From contig NZ_JABBXD010000008.1 of NCBI RefSeq assembly GCF_014750655.1, forward strand, positions 1 through 64,000: a stretch of 64,000 bases of DNA. The letters run 5' to 3'. Source of the stretch: Salinimonas profundi. Lineage in GTDB: Bacteria; Pseudomonadota; Gammaproteobacteria; Enterobacterales; Alteromonadaceae. A program made the position numbers and the translations under genes. Of this stretch, positions 44,171-55,800 are shown piece by piece. The notes beneath the pieces are model-generated. The model searched no databases. It was not told where the DNA came from and saw only the letters and a list, made by a program, of their open reading frames with translations. Each line of letters opens with the position of its first letter. Position 1 is the stretch's first letter.

Positions 44171-44198
44171 AAAAAGCGGGCTTACAGCCCGCTTTTTT
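44171..44198. terminator. Bidirectional intrinsic terminator
   Basis: AAAGCGGGC-TTACA-GCCCGCTTT lies between the convergent S9 peptidase and sodC genes, with a T run on the + strand and an A run on its left that serves the - strand. Confidence 0.85.
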
Positions 44199-44217
44199 AT
44201 TTGTGTTGGCAAGTGCG

Positions 44218-44751
44218 TTATTTAATAACGCCGCAAAGCGCTCGCGCACCGCCACCACCAAGCTTTTCAGGTGAGTCCGAATAGTTGTCACCTCCGGCAT
44301 GGACCATCAGAGCACGCCCTTCCACATCGCTCATTGAAAGGCGTGTGGCGATTACAGGGTGTTTAGCCTCGCCGTCTTCCCCGACGTAAAGCAGCGGTAA
44401 ATCGCCCATATGGCTGTTATCCGACCACGGATAGCCGTGCGAATCTGTTTTTTCCGGGTCGTAATGACTGCCCGCTGCACCGGCGGGCGTTTCCTCACCG
44501 TTTTTCATTGCGCTTTCACACGACGGATTTTCATGAACATGGAAACCATGTCCACCTGGCTCCAGGCCGGTTAAAGACGGTGTAAAGACCAGCCCATCGT
44601 CATGCTCCTCAATCATGACAGTACCCATTTTCTCACCGGATTCGGGGTCCATCATGTCGACGGTTTTTGCATCTGACATTGCCTGTGCACTTAATGCAGC
44701 CAATGTAAAAGGAAGTGCGGTTAAAAATCTTTTCATCATAAGAGTACCCAT
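44218..44751 (-). CDS. sodC: Cu/Zn superoxide dismutase, periplasmic
   Basis: 177 codons; a Met a few codons in (MMKRFLTALPFTLAALSAQA) opens the signal peptide and may be the true start. GFHVHENPSCE supplies two Cu ligands and a disulfide Cys. GSHYDPEKTDSHGYPWSDN and SHMGDLP supply the bridging His and Zn ligands. MVHAGGDNYSD holds the last Cu His, and GGARALCGVI the C-terminal Cys. It removes superoxide in the periplasm. Confidence 0.95.
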   Translation of the reverse strand: MGTLMMKRFLTALPFTLAALSAQAMSDAKTVDMMDPESGEKMGTVMIEEHDDGLVFTPSLTGLEPGGHGFHVHENPSCESAMKNGEETPAGAAGSHYDPEKTDSHGYPWSDNSHMGDLPLLYVGEDGEAKHPVIATRLSMSDVEGRALMVHAGGDNYSDSPEKLGGGGARALCGVIK

Positions 44752-45152
44752 GTTGCAAGAGAAATTGGCCCGACTGCAGAAACGGGTGTGAAGAGAGACA
44801 AACTCTGCCTATTGGTACAAGCCCGGGTGGGCGAAAAGATCATTGCGTGCTGGTTCACATTTATCATTCACGGCGATTGATGAGCGACAGACAACCGTCT
44901 TACCTGCCAGTCTTTTTTGTCGCCGCTGGCACCCGATATTCATCGCCATTGGCAGTATTCAAGTCAGAATAATAGCTCCGATACCGGCAGTAAGACGAAG
45001 CAGAGTGTATAAATGTGACTAACGAATAATGACACTGATGTGCGTTGTCATAATGCGAAGCCAGATACCGATATACTGCTTTATTCCGGCACGGCCTTCG
45101 TATCAATCAATGCAGTCGGGTTACACATAGTGTGACCCGACTATAAAGAGCA
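44752..45152. other. 401-bp spacer without a supported gene
   Basis: Upstream of sodC and downstream of the amidase gene on the same strand. An open frame at 44900-45106 has no family resemblance, no good ribosome site and an odd composition. I see no strong hairpin or repeat. It probably holds the sodC promoter. Confidence 0.4.
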
Positions 45153-46796
45153 TCAACGGGCAGGATTCATTGCTTGGCCAATAGCATCCAAGGCTTCTGC
45201 ATTTTCATAATATTGTGGCGTCAGTCTGCGTTGCGATACCTGCTCGTACGCGTATGCGTAAGAAAGCACATTAGCATCCTGAAGGTTGCTGCCAATAAAT
45301 GACAACCCTACTGGCAAAGCCTGAACACCGCCCATAGGCACCGTGGCATGCGGATAACCTGCTCGTGCAGCGGCAGAGCCATACCCCGGCCAGCCACCTG
45401 GCCATACATCACCGTTAATCGGATCCACCCGCGGCGCAATAACGCCTGTCGGTGCTACCAGAACATCAACATTTTGGTTAGCCAGCAACGTATCTATATT
45501 TCTACGACTGACTTGTTGTACCTGTCTGGCACTGTCCCGGTAATCATCACTGTCCAGCGAGTCCATCTCCTGAGATGCCACGAAAATGCTTTGGTCGAAT
45601 AACGCCAGCTCCTCATCGCTGTGGGTTTGATTGTACGCAATCAGGTCTTCCAGCGAGCGGGGCTCAACCTGCTCGGCCGCGGTGGATGCAAGGTAATCAT
45701 TAATGCCTGATTTAAACTCGTATTTAAGCAGGTCATACGCCATTTTCCCGAAATTGTCCGGCGTTTCCGGCTCTGCATTTATCTCCACCAAAACAGCCCC
45801 AGCGGCTTCCAAATCCTTCAAAGCGCGCTCGAAAAGAGCCTGAATACGCGCATCCGAACCGGTGGCAAAGCGCAACACACCAACCCGCACGCCCTCTAGC
45901 GCGTCATCCTGTAAGCGATGCGTAAAATCTGTCCCGGGAGCTTCAGTCGCCATTGCGTTCATCATCATCGCAGCGCCGGTGACCGTTTTGGTCATCGGCC
46001 CGGCCGTATCCTGCGAATGGGAGATAGGCACAATAAATTCCTGCGGTATGATGCCAACACTGGGCTTAAAGCCCACAATGCCGTTGACTGTGGACGGGCA
46101 GGTAATCGAACCATTGGTTTCTGTGCCCACCGTGGCTGCGGCCAGTGATGCTGCCATCGCTGCACCAGAGCCTGAACTTGACCCGCATGGATTTCTGTCC
46201 AACATATGTGGATTTTTCACCTGGCCGCCCAGCGCAGACCAACCACTCATTGAGTGTTCTGAGCGAAAGTTAGCCCACTGACTAAGATTGGTTTTGCCTA
46301 AAATAATGGCGCCCTGAGCGCGTAAACCGGCGACCAACGGACTGTCCCGGCCGGTCATATTATTTTGCAGCGCCAGTGCCCCTGCGGTGGTTGGCATCGC
46401 ATCTTTGGATTCAATGTTATCCTTGAGTAATACAGGTACACCATGCAAAGGCCCCAGAATCTGACCCGCTTCGCGTTGCGCGTCCAGCGCTCTGGCAATC
46501 TCCAGCGCGTCGGGATTAAGCGTCAGCACTGCATTGAGGCCGGGACCACGACTATCTATCGCTTCAATCCTTGCAAGATACTGAGCGACCAACTCTTGTG
46601 ATGTAATGATTCCATCTGCCAGCGCTTTGGATATCTCTGGCAGTGTCATGGCCACAACACCGTCGGGCTGATAGTCCGCGGCTACTGGATCAGCAGAGAC
46701 TGATTCTGCTGAGCGGTTTGATGAGGCACAACCGCTGAGTATAGCGACGGTGAGTGCTGCAACAGTTAACGCGCGCGTTTTTATTTTTGCCTTCAT
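45153..46796 (-). CDS. Amidase-signature family lipoprotein
   Basis: 547 residues. The signal peptide ends in a lipobox (LSGCASS). The amidase signature is complete: VPVLLKDNIES with the catalytic Lys, NPCGSSSGSGAAMAASL with the cis-Ser, and GTETNGSITCPSTVNG with the nucleophile Ser, around residues 125-245. It hydrolyses a C-N amide bond outside the cytoplasm. The substrate is unknown. The tail is typical of the long GatA-like secreted amidases found in Alteromonas and Shewanella. Confidence 0.94.
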   Translation of the reverse strand: MKAKIKTRALTVAALTVAILSGCASSNRSAESVSADPVAADYQPDGVVAMTLPEISKALADGIITSQELVAQYLARIEAIDSRGPGLNAVLTLNPDALEIARALDAQREAGQILGPLHGVPVLLKDNIESKDAMPTTAGALALQNNMTGRDSPLVAGLRAQGAIILGKTNLSQWANFRSEHSMSGWSALGGQVKNPHMLDRNPCGSSSGSGAAMAASLAAATVGTETNGSITCPSTVNGIVGFKPSVGIIPQEFIVPISHSQDTAGPMTKTVTGAAMMMNAMATEAPGTDFTHRLQDDALEGVRVGVLRFATGSDARIQALFERALKDLEAAGAVLVEINAEPETPDNFGKMAYDLLKYEFKSGINDYLASTAAEQVEPRSLEDLIAYNQTHSDEELALFDQSIFVASQEMDSLDSDDYRDSARQVQQVSRRNIDTLLANQNVDVLVAPTGVIAPRVDPINGDVWPGGWPGYGSAAARAGYPHATVPMGGVQALPVGLSFIGSNLQDANVLSYAYAYEQVSQRRLTPQYYENAEALDAIGQAMNPAR

Positions 46797-46890
46797 GATG
46801 TCTCCCTGTTTTTGTTATAACTTAAGAAATGCCTGGTCAAATAGCAAACATCGGATCGGCGAGGTTCGTACCCCGGGTTTATTGTCAGGC

Positions 46891-46916
46891 AAAAAAAGCC
46901 AGCAATCGCTGGCTTT
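46891..46916 (-). terminator. Intrinsic terminator of the decayed gene
   Basis: AAAGCCAGC-AATC-GCTGGCTTT (46895-46916) with a 7-base A run on the + strand, that is a T run on the - strand, directly after the stop of the dehydrogenase remnant. It has outlived its gene and may now serve nothing. Confidence 0.8.
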
Positions 46917-46919
46917 GAA

Positions 46920-47015
46920 TTAGTTGGCAGGCGAAAGCTGAAGCAGCTTGCCTTTTGTCGCATCAGTAAGCACATAGATACTCCCCAGAGCCAACCTCAA
47001 AGCCATGGCGCGCAA
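46920..47015 (-). pseudogene. 3' remnant of a second PQQ-type sugar dehydrogenase gene
   Basis: The - strand reads SIYVLTDATKGKLLQLSPAN and a stop, matching the end of the intact protein encoded at 55997 (LIYVLTDAPKGKLLQLSPAK). At DNA level 50 of 58 bases agree over 46923-46980. Further upstream the match continues for about 35 bases with a two-base deletion, then is lost. Only about the last 30 codons remain. Confidence 0.8.
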
Positions 47016-47318
47016 GTGACAGAAATAGTTTTTACTTCTATTACCTGCTCTTCCTCTGCAGTCAGAAGAAGTATTTGCTTTCTGATTTTTGATTCATCCG
47101 CCATTTTCAATTACGGCAGAGTAATCAGCGCGTCATCTTACTGACATGAAACATTCACGCCTTCCAATGCGGCATACCCCCCAGATAAACGGACTCGGGA
47201 AAGCTAAATCCCTTTCTTGATCAATCGGGTGCAATCAGTACAAATAAAGATCGCCGAGGCAACAAACATGTGTCGACAAATAACGTCATGCTAAAACGAC
47301 CTCTAATGCTTAACGGTA

Positions 47319-47714
47319 TTAAAAATACTGATTGGCAATTGCTTCGATATTTTCCTGCAGAATCGGTTTATCAATGAAGCCACAGACATATTTGTAGCCA
47401 GCGGCTCGCTCTTTATCAGAATCAAACACCGACGATGAGTGCATGAATATATGGGTCTGTTCGCTACCCATAAACTGCTTCGCTTCGAAGGCATCAAGAA
47501 AGTCCCAGCCATTCATTGCTGGCATATTAATATCTAATATGATCACATTTGGCAGCTCATCCAGCTGACTTAAATATTCCAGCGCCGCTTCCGCACTGGT
47601 GTGAAATACCAACTGACCGTCATACTGATAATCATTAAATGCTTCCTGAGTTAAAAAGTTATACTCATCATCATCATCAATACACAAAACTGTTTGTAAC
47701 TTACTTCTTTTCAT
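47319..47714 (-). CDS. Single-domain response regulator
   Basis: 131 residues, one CheY-like receiver. It has an acidic start (VLCIDDDDEYNFLTQEAF), the phospho-acceptor Asp in NVIILDINMPAMNGWDF, Ser/Thr-type HSSS near strand 4 and the Lys in GFIDKPI. There is no output domain. It resembles Rcp1-type regulators that pair with hybrid kinases. The 14-bp overlap with the upstream kinase gene argues that this kinase is its partner. Confidence 0.9.
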   Translation of the reverse strand: MKRSKLQTVLCIDDDDEYNFLTQEAFNDYQYDGQLVFHTSAEAALEYLSQLDELPNVIILDINMPAMNGWDFLDAFEAKQFMGSEQTHIFMHSSSVFDSDKERAAGYKYVCGFIDKPILQENIEAIANQYF

Positions 47715-48975
47715 TAGTTTTTCTTTTCATATCAGGAAGAGACAGTACAAACTCAGTCCCTTCTTCCGGAGAGCTCGTAAAATCAATATTACCGCCACAT
47801 ACTTCAACCTGAGACTTAGTGATATAAAGCCCCATGCCTTTACCCGTGCCATCGCTACTCAACCTTTGAAAAAGACCGAAAACCTTTTCTTTTTGATGCG
47901 GCTCCATACCCATGCCGTTGTCGCGGATATATAAGTAAACGGTATTTCCCTGCACCTCAGTACGCACAGTCACCACTGGCCGTCTTTTAGGGTGGCGATA
48001 TTTGATTGCGTTGGTAAGCAAATTTTGCAGAATGCTTTTTAAAAAGCGGTGTATGTAATGGATTGTTGGAGCCTGAGTAAAATCAGCAGTGATCTGCCCA
48101 TCGTTGTCTTTAATCTGAATTTCAAGATCTTCAATAGTTTCATCAAAAACTTTCTGAAAACTCAATGGGAAAATTTCGTCAGCCAGTGCTTCTTTCGCTG
48201 TTACGACTTCAATAAGGTCATGAAGTGTATTTTTAACGCGCGAGACCGAATGCTCGATACGATGAAAAATCTCCTCATTCTCTGAATTCACATAGCCACG
48301 CTTCTCGAAGATCTTTACCATCCCATCTAAGTTAATAATGGGAGCTCTGAGGTCATGTGTGGCAACATACGCAAACTGCTCAAGATTCTGTGTATGTCTT
48401 AATAGCTCACCTTTTTGCTCTTCAAGCTTTCGTTGCGCTTGTTGGGCCAATTCCTTGGCTACATTCGCTTCTTCAAGACGATCCAGCGCTTCCCGTTCTG
48501 CCTGCTTAAGCTTTTCATTCTTGAGTTTAAGTTCGCTCAGAATCTTTTCATATTCCTTTTGTTTCTCAAACAAATTGGAACGGATGAAGGTTTTGACTTT
48601 AGACAGCAGAATTTCTTCGTTGATGGGTTTGATGATGTAGTCAATTGCCCCAACCTTATAACCTTGCAGTACATCAATATCATCCTGGTCGTAGGCAGTC
48701 AGAAAGATTATTGGGATGTTTTCAGTAATTGGATTAGTCCGTATATAGCGGGCTGTTTCGATGCCATCCATTATTGGCATTTTTATATCCAACAAAATTA
48801 GCGTGTATTCATCACGGATAAGTTGGTGCAGGGCAGCTTGACCAGAATCTACCGAATGCACTTCAACATCGAGCTTGGAAAGCAGTTTATGCAAAATTTC
48901 CCGCTCTGCCTGGCGATCATCAACCACCAGCACTTTGGGTTTTGTTTTAAAAGTGAAAATATCGTCCTGAGTCAT
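47701..48975 (-). CDS. Soluble REC-histidine kinase
   Basis: 424 residues, no TM helix. Residues 10-130 are a receiver (VLVVDDRQAEREILHKLLSK, LILLDIKMPIMDG with the Asp, Lys in DYIIKPI). A coiled coil (about 130-200) follows. The HisKA box is FAYVATHDLRAPIINLDGM, with the phospho-His in the HDLRAP variant. The HATPase has LLTNAIKYRHPKR (N box), IRDNGMGMEPHQK (G1) and GKGMGLYITKSQVEVCGG (G2). A receiver placed before the kinase suggests that it takes phosphate or a signal from the upstream hybrid kinase. It lies directly after cheR. Confidence 0.93.
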   Translation of the reverse strand: MTQDDIFTFKTKPKVLVVDDRQAEREILHKLLSKLDVEVHSVDSGQAALHQLIRDEYTLILLDIKMPIMDGIETARYIRTNPITENIPIIFLTAYDQDDIDVLQGYKVGAIDYIIKPINEEILLSKVKTFIRSNLFEKQKEYEKILSELKLKNEKLKQAEREALDRLEEANVAKELAQQAQRKLEEQKGELLRHTQNLEQFAYVATHDLRAPIINLDGMVKIFEKRGYVNSENEEIFHRIEHSVSRVKNTLHDLIEVVTAKEALADEIFPLSFQKVFDETIEDLEIQIKDNDGQITADFTQAPTIHYIHRFLKSILQNLLTNAIKYRHPKRRPVVTVRTEVQGNTVYLYIRDNGMGMEPHQKEKVFGLFQRLSSDGTGKGMGLYITKSQVEVCGGNIDFTSSPEEGTEFVLSLPDMKRKTNEKK

Positions 48976-48976
48976 T

Positions 48977-49807
48977 TTAATATGCTATCTTTTTATATAT
49001 TTTTTGTTCTGAATCTATAAGTTCAAACTGATCGAGTATCGGTGATAAAAGCAATGACTCGTGTTTTCCCAAACAGAGAAACCCATTTCGACACAAGCTG
49101 TCGGTGAATAATTTTAAAACGCGATGTTGGAGATGCTGATCAAAGTAAATGAGCACATTTTTACAGACGATAAGCTGCATTTCTGCGAATATGCCGTCAG
49201 TAACAAGATTGTGATTAGAAAACACTATATTGTTTTTTAATCGTTGATTCATTTTCGCAGAGCCATACCGGCAGTGGTAATACTCGGTTAATGAATGCTG
49301 TCCACCTGCCTCATGATAATACTTTTGTCCGTCTCTCAACTCCGTAATCGGATAAATCCCTTTCTTGCACGTTTCCAATGATCTGTCGTTGATATCTGTG
49401 GCGTAGATTTGGGTTCTTGGTAACAAACCCGCTTCTTCAAGCATTATTGCCATTGAGTAGGCTTCTTCACCTGTGGCACAGCCAGCGTGCCAGACGTTCA
49501 GATATGGATACGTATTGAGTGTTGGAAACACTTTTTCGCTTAGCGCTCGAATAGATACTGGATCGCGAAACATACAGGTCACTGATATGGATATATCAAA
49601 GAGTAACCTTTTAAATTTCATATGGTTGTAAAGAATTTCAGGTATAAGCTCTGCGATAGATGCGTAGTTATATGCCTCTGCATGCTTCTCAATTCGATGC
49701 ATAAGCGAGGAAATCCGGTATTGGCGGAAATCGTATCCCCAACGACAATAAATTGCCTCAACCAATAGCCGGCATTCCAACTCGCGAATATCGTCTTTTT
49801 TCTCCAT
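48977..49807 (-). CDS. cheR: CheR-type protein-glutamate methyltransferase
   Basis: 276 residues. An N-terminal helical domain (YDFRQYRISSLMHRI) precedes the SAM-binding domain, which has CMFRDP, LNVWHAGCATGEEAYSMAIM, YATDINDRSLE and LIVCKNVLIYFDQHLQHRVL. It would methylate Glu residues of a receptor using S-adenosylmethionine. No chemoreceptor and no CheB esterase is encoded nearby. It lies 8 bp downstream of the poly-HAMP kinase gene. Confidence 0.93.
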   Translation of the reverse strand: MEKKDDIRELECRLLVEAIYCRWGYDFRQYRISSLMHRIEKHAEAYNYASIAELIPEILYNHMKFKRLLFDISISVTCMFRDPVSIRALSEKVFPTLNTYPYLNVWHAGCATGEEAYSMAIMLEEAGLLPRTQIYATDINDRSLETCKKGIYPITELRDGQKYYHEAGGQHSLTEYYHCRYGSAKMNQRLKNNIVFSNHNLVTDGIFAEMQLIVCKNVLIYFDQHLQHRVLKLFTDSLCRNGFLCLGKHESLLLSPILDQFELIDSEQKIYKKIAY

Positions 49808-49815
49808 TTGCAGGC

Positions 49816-52800
49816 TTACTTATATAACCAAACCCGCATTATGTTCAGCAGCTTTTCAACATCCACAGGCTTAGTCAGATAGTCGTTAGCGCCAGCATCA
49901 AGACATTTACTACGGTCCTCTGCCATCGCTTTTGCAGTAAGAGCGATAATAGGCAAATCTTTGTGCTCTCGAAGCTGTCTGATCTTACGTGTCGCTTCAT
50001 AGCCGTCCATTACAGGCATCATGACGTCCATCAGAATTATCGAAATATCAGGCTCCTGCTTAATCTTTTCTAATGCCATCATACCGTTGTCAGCCAATAC
50101 TACCTGCATCTCTGCATCGGCAAGGACTTTGGACAGTGCGTAAGTATTTCTAACATCATCATCAACTAAGAGTACTTTCTGTCCTGCCAGAAGTTTCTCA
50201 GGATCATGAAGTTTAGTCAGAATCGCTCGCTGTTGGTCTGAGTACTGGCTTTCAACACTATGAATAAATAGTGAGACCTCATCCAGCAAACGTTCTGGTG
50301 ATGAAACACCTTTGATAACGATGCTATCGGTGTATTTTCTTAATTCCCGTACTTCTTCTTTGGTAAGTTCCTGCCCTGTGTAAATAATAATAGGAACATC
50401 ATTAATCAGACCTACAGCATTGAGATTTGTAAGTAAGTCGAAGCCAGTAGTATCAGGAAGATTCAGATCCAGAATAATACAGTCCGGTCGGGTGGTTTTT
50501 AATAACCTTTGTGCTTCTGCCCCTGTGGGTGCGGTAATAATCTCGATTTGGCGATTGGTAAGAATGCGTTTCAGACTATCAATGCTGGCCTGGTTATCTT
50601 CAACCAAAAGAATTTTCTTCACCGGTGATTGCCCAATATCAGTGATTTTTTTAATCACATCATTGATATTGCTTAGTGACGCCGGCTTAGACAAAAATCC
50701 AATAGCTCCTTTATTCAGAGCCTGCGTGCTTTTATCTTCAACGGAAATGATGTGCACCGGTATATGACGAGTTTTAAGGTTAAACTTAAGTTGATCAAGT
50801 ACCCGGATACCATCTAAATCGGGAAGCCGGATATCCAGAAAAATGCCTTTAGGTTGATATTGTGCTGCCAGCTCAAGCCCTTCCCGACCTTCTCTGGCAA
50901 CCAACACGTGATAATTTTGCGCTTTCACTTCACGCTTAAGAATTTCCGCAAAGTTCTGATCATCCTCAATAATTAATAAGGCATTATCCTTTGCGGATAG
51001 CTCATTGCGATCATCTTTCACAAATGGGCGAGTTGGCTCGCTTTTTTCAGAAGATGTCTGCTTTGCCGGAGTATTGTCTGATAACTGGTATTGCGAGTAT
51101 TCAATTATTGAGGATGTTTCTTTATCATCCATCGCAACTTCTGCTTTGGTTAAGTCAGTGGGCACATATACTGTAAACTTGCTGCCTTCATCGGGCTCAC
51201 TCCAAATATGAATTTCTCCGCCCAGTAATCGTGATAACTCTCTTGAAATGGTAAGGCCCAATCCGGTGCCGCCATATTGACGGCTGGTGCCGCCCTCTGC
51301 CTGCTGGAACGCTTCGAAAATTTGCGTGAATTTATTCTTGCTGATACCTATTCCCGTATCAGCTACTGAGATGGCCACTACATTTTTATGCTCAAGCGCA
51401 GTGTTTCTGAACTTCACATTTTCACTCGGTCGCTCAGCAGATAAGACAACCTCACCTTTTTCAGTAAACTTAAAGGCATTGGAAAGCAGGTTTTTAAGAA
51501 TTTGCTGTAAACGCTGATCGTCGGTATACAGACTTTTTGGCAAGTCGTCGGCAAGCTCGATTGAAAAAGCAATGCCTTTGTCTTTGGCAATTGGATTAAA
51601 TTTGTTTTCGAGCCCAGTAAGTAATGTTTTGACACCGATAGTCTGGGGATGCACCTGCAGCTTTCCGGCTTCAACTTTCGACAGATCAAGGATATCGTTG
51701 ATCAGGTTAAGCAGATCGTTTCCGCCATCATAAATGATTTTAGCATCTTTTATCTGCTCTCCGTCCAGGTTACCTTTTTCGTTTTTAGTCAGCTCTTTCG
51801 CCAAAATTAGCAGGCTGTTAAGCGGGGTGCGTAACTCATGGGACATATTGGCAAGAAACTCTGACTTATACTTACTGGCCAGTTCAAGCTCTTGTGCTTT
51901 TTGTTCCACTTCAATACGACTAGTTTGAATATCTTCCTTCTGGCGCTCAAGATCGCGCGTCTTTATTTCCAGATCTTCATTGGCTACCTGCAGTTCTTCT
52001 GATTGATTACGCAGTTTTTGCTGCTGATCAAGCAACTCTTCTGACTTGCGCTGAGATTCCTGCAGAAGAAGCTCCATTTTTGCCCTGTCTTGCGCAGAAT
52101 TTATTGAAATTGCGATGTTTTCAGCTACAACTCGCACAAGCTCAAGCTGGTTATCGGTAAACTCATTGAACGAGCCAATCTCAATAATGCCCTTTACTTC
52201 GCTACCAATTAAGCAGGGCTGAACCAGAAGGTTACGTGGCTGAGACTGACCCAGTGATGATGAGATAACCACATAATCCTGAGGCACACTGGTCACCACA
52301 ATTGCTTCTCTTTCCAGTGCTGCCTGTCCGACCAGAGACTCACCAATCTTGAATTCGTTAACCGCATTTCTGCGCTTGGTATAAGCATAGGTTGATACAA
52401 GTTTGAGAACTTCGCCGTCTTTTCCGGTTTCAGATAAATACAGCGCGCCTATCTGTGCCTTAAGATATTTAGTCAGGTAGGTGATGATATTTTTAGATAG
52501 CGCATTGAGGTCCAGCTCACCACGCATTTTATCGTTCAGATTCGCCTGACCGTTCTTGATCCACGCTTCGTTTTCGTTTTCTTCTGAGATACGTTTCAGG
52601 TTCCGGGTCATCGAGTTAAGCGCGATACTCAACTGATCGGCGTCGCTTCGAAGCGGCATTTCCAGCGCAAAGTCACCCTCGGCAATAGAGTTTGCGGCGC
52701 GAACGATGGTGATAAACGAGTCAACCATCGCGTTAATATTGTTTTTAAGTTCCTGAACTTCACCGCGCACGTGAACTTCGATTTTCTTCGAAAAGTCACC

Positions 52801-55800
52801 ACGGGCTAGCGCCGTGGATACGCTCGCGATTTCCCGTACCTGCGAGGTCAGATTGCTCGCCATGGTATTTACGTTATCGGTCAGCGCCTTCCAGGCACCG
52901 GCAACGTTAGGCACTTCAGCCTGCCCGCCAAGAATACCTTCAGTACCTACCTCGCGGGCAACGTTGGTTACCTCGTCAGCAAAAATGTTGAGCGCGTCAA
53001 CCATTCGGTTAATGGTTGTGGAGAGCTCAAGTACCTCACCCTCTTTTGCCTCTTCGGAGATTTTTTGTGACAAGTCGCCGTTTGCCACAGCGGTAGTTAC
53101 CGAGGCGATTTCCCGTACCTGGGTAGTCAGGTTACTCGCCATGGTGTTTACGTTGTCGGTCAAATCTTTCCAGGTCCCGGCGACATTCGGCACGATGGCC
53201 TGACCGCCCAGCTTACTTTCGGTACCTACCTCACGGGCAACCCGCGTTACCTCGGCGGCAAAGATGTTCAGTGAGTCAACCATCTGGTTGATGATATCCC
53301 GCAGGTCGGCGATTTCACCCCGTGCGTCGATGGAAATTTTACGGCTAAGGTCACCGTTTGCTACCGATGCCGCCACTCCGGCGATTTCCCGTACCTGTGC
53401 GGTCAGGTTGCTCGCCATGGTATTTACGTTGTTCGACAGGTCGAGCCAGGCGCCGGCAACGTTAGGCACATCCGCCTGACCGCCGAGAACCCCTTCAGTA
53501 CCTACCTCTCGAGCAACCCGCGTTACCTCGTTGGATAGTGTTTGCAGTGAGTCAACCATCCGGTTAATAGTGATAGAGAGTTCAAGTACCTCGCCACCTT
53601 TTGCTTCTTCGGTGATTTTCTGCGAAAGGTCACCGTTCGCAACCGCTTTTGTAACGGAGGCGATTTCTCGTACCTGTGTGGTCAGATTACTCGCCATGGT
53701 ATTTACGTTTTTGGTCAGTTCTGACCAGGCTCCGGCCACGTTAGGTACTAATGCCTGACCGCCCAGACGACCTTCCGTTCCTACTTCACGGGCAACCCGG
53801 GTTACCTCGTCAGAGAAGATGTTCAGTGAGTCAACCATCTGGTTGATGGTTTCTTTCAGTTCAGCAATCTCGCCTTCGGCGTCGATGGTGACTTTTCGTG
53901 TCAGATCACCCTTTGCTACCGCGGTCGCAACGTTAGCGATTTCCCGTACCTGGGTAGTCAGGTTACTCGCCATGAAGTTTACGTTTTCTGTCAGGTTCTT
54001 CCAGGTACCTGCTACATCCGGTACGGCGGCCTGGCCGCCCAGTTTACCTTCTGTTCCTACCTCGCGGGCAACCCGCGTTACTTCGTCAGAGAAGATGTTC
54101 AGTGAGTCCACCATCTGGTTGATGGTTTCTTTCAGATCGGCAATCTCGCCTTTAACATTGATTTTGATTTTTTGTGACAGGTCGCCGTCGGCTACGGCAG
54201 TGGCCACATTGGCGATTTCCCGTACCTGTGTGGTCAGGTTACTCGCCATGGTATTTACGTTGTCGGTTAGGTTCTTCCAGGTACCCGCTGCGCCGGGAAC
54301 CACTGCCTGGCCGCCCAGCGTCCCTTCAGTACCTACCTCGCGGGCAACCCGCGTTACTTCGGCTGAGAACAGTGTGAGCGAATCAACCATGTTGTTGATG
54401 GTGTTTGACAGTACCAGTACCTCGCCGCCCTTACCTTGTTCGGTGATTTTCTGCGACAGATCACCCTGCGCCACCGCCGTGGTTACTGACGCGATTTCCC
54501 TTACCTGGGTAGTCAGGTTACTCGCCATGGTGTTTACGTTGTCGGTGAGGTTCTTCCAGGTACCGGCGACGTTGGGTACTGTCGCCTGCCCGCCCAGCTT
54601 ACCTTCGGTACCTACTTCCCGGGCAACCCGGGTTACCTCGTCAGAGAAGATGTTGAGTGAGTCCACCATCTGGTTAATGGTTTCTTTAAGCTCGGCTATC
54701 TCACCTTTTACATTGATATTGATTTTCTGTGACAGATCCCCGCCCGCTACCGCGGTTGCAACGTTAGCGATATCCCGTACCTGCGCGGTTACGTTGGACG
54801 CCAGCATGTTTACGTTGTCTGTCAGGGCCTTCCAGGTGCCGGCGACGTCAGGTACGACGGCCTGCCCACCCAGCTTACCTTCCACGCCCACATCACGGGC
54901 TACGTTGGTTACCTCGGCAGCAAAGATGTTCAGCGAGTCAACCATCCGGTTGATCGTACTGGACAATACCAGTACCTCGCCGCCCTTACCTTGTTCGGTG
55001 ATTTTCTGCGTGAGGTCGCCCTGGGCTACAGCGGTTGTAACGGATGCGATTTCCCGTACCTGTGCGGTAATGTTACTTGCCATCTGGTTTACATTATCAG
55101 TAAGGTCTTTCCACGTCCCCGACACATTCGGTACCGACGCCTGGCCACCAAGCTTACCCTCGACCCCTACTTCCCTTGCCACCTGCGTTACCTGCTCGGC
55201 AAATGTATTCAGTGAATGCTGTGTGCGGTTGATAACATCCGCCATGGCCCGAAAATCACCGGTAACGGTCAGACTGAATTTATCCTGCAAATTACCTGAT
55301 GCAATGCTATTCAGAATGCGGCTAACTTCCAGTACCGGATTTGAAATCGCCTCAATAAGAATGTTGATATTATCGATTAGCTCTTTCCAAACCCCACTAG
55401 CAGCTTTAAAGTCTGCCCGGGCTTCTAAGTTACCCTCTATTCCGCCTACCCGTGAGATGCGCGAAACTTCGGTACTTACCCCACCGATCATTTCAACCAT
55501 CGTATTATAGGCTTCCGCCAAATCTGCAAACTTGTCATTACGCTCTTTAGATAAACGGACTGACACATCCCCTTCCCGGAACGACTCTAGCGCGAAGATC
55601 AGTCTGTCGATTTGGTCGTGCACGTAGTCGGTGTCTTTGAACATGTCATCGTGAGAAACGCGGCGCGATTTTCTTGCCAAATTGCCACGGGATGTTTTTG
55701 ATTGAGCACGCTTGCCGGTGCGTGATGAAGAGTCGGAATTATCGTTATTACCGGTGTCTCGGGGTGTCGAAGATGTCATGCGGAGATCTCTGTATTCGCC

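Larger units (their letters stand above)
46797..47318. other. 522-bp region with a decayed gene end and little else
   Basis: Apart from the terminator and the sugar dehydrogenase remnant listed separately (46891-47015), the rest (47016-47318) shows no open frame, repeat or hairpin that I can support. Confidence 0.5.

Noticed and set aside
44900..45106. Open frame of 68 codons on the - strand between sodC and the amidase gene
   Set aside because: Composition rich in Tyr, His and Ser, no ribosome site and no recognisable domain.
52560..55059. CRISPR-like periodic repeat
   Set aside because: The 276/279-bp repeats are in-frame coding units of the HAMP array, not short repeats with unique spacers.
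53819..55510. Long open frame of 563 codons on the + strand
   Set aside because: It is antisense to the HAMP repeats. Its Ser/Thr/Ala-rich product repeats with the same period, so it is a shadow of the repeat codon usage.
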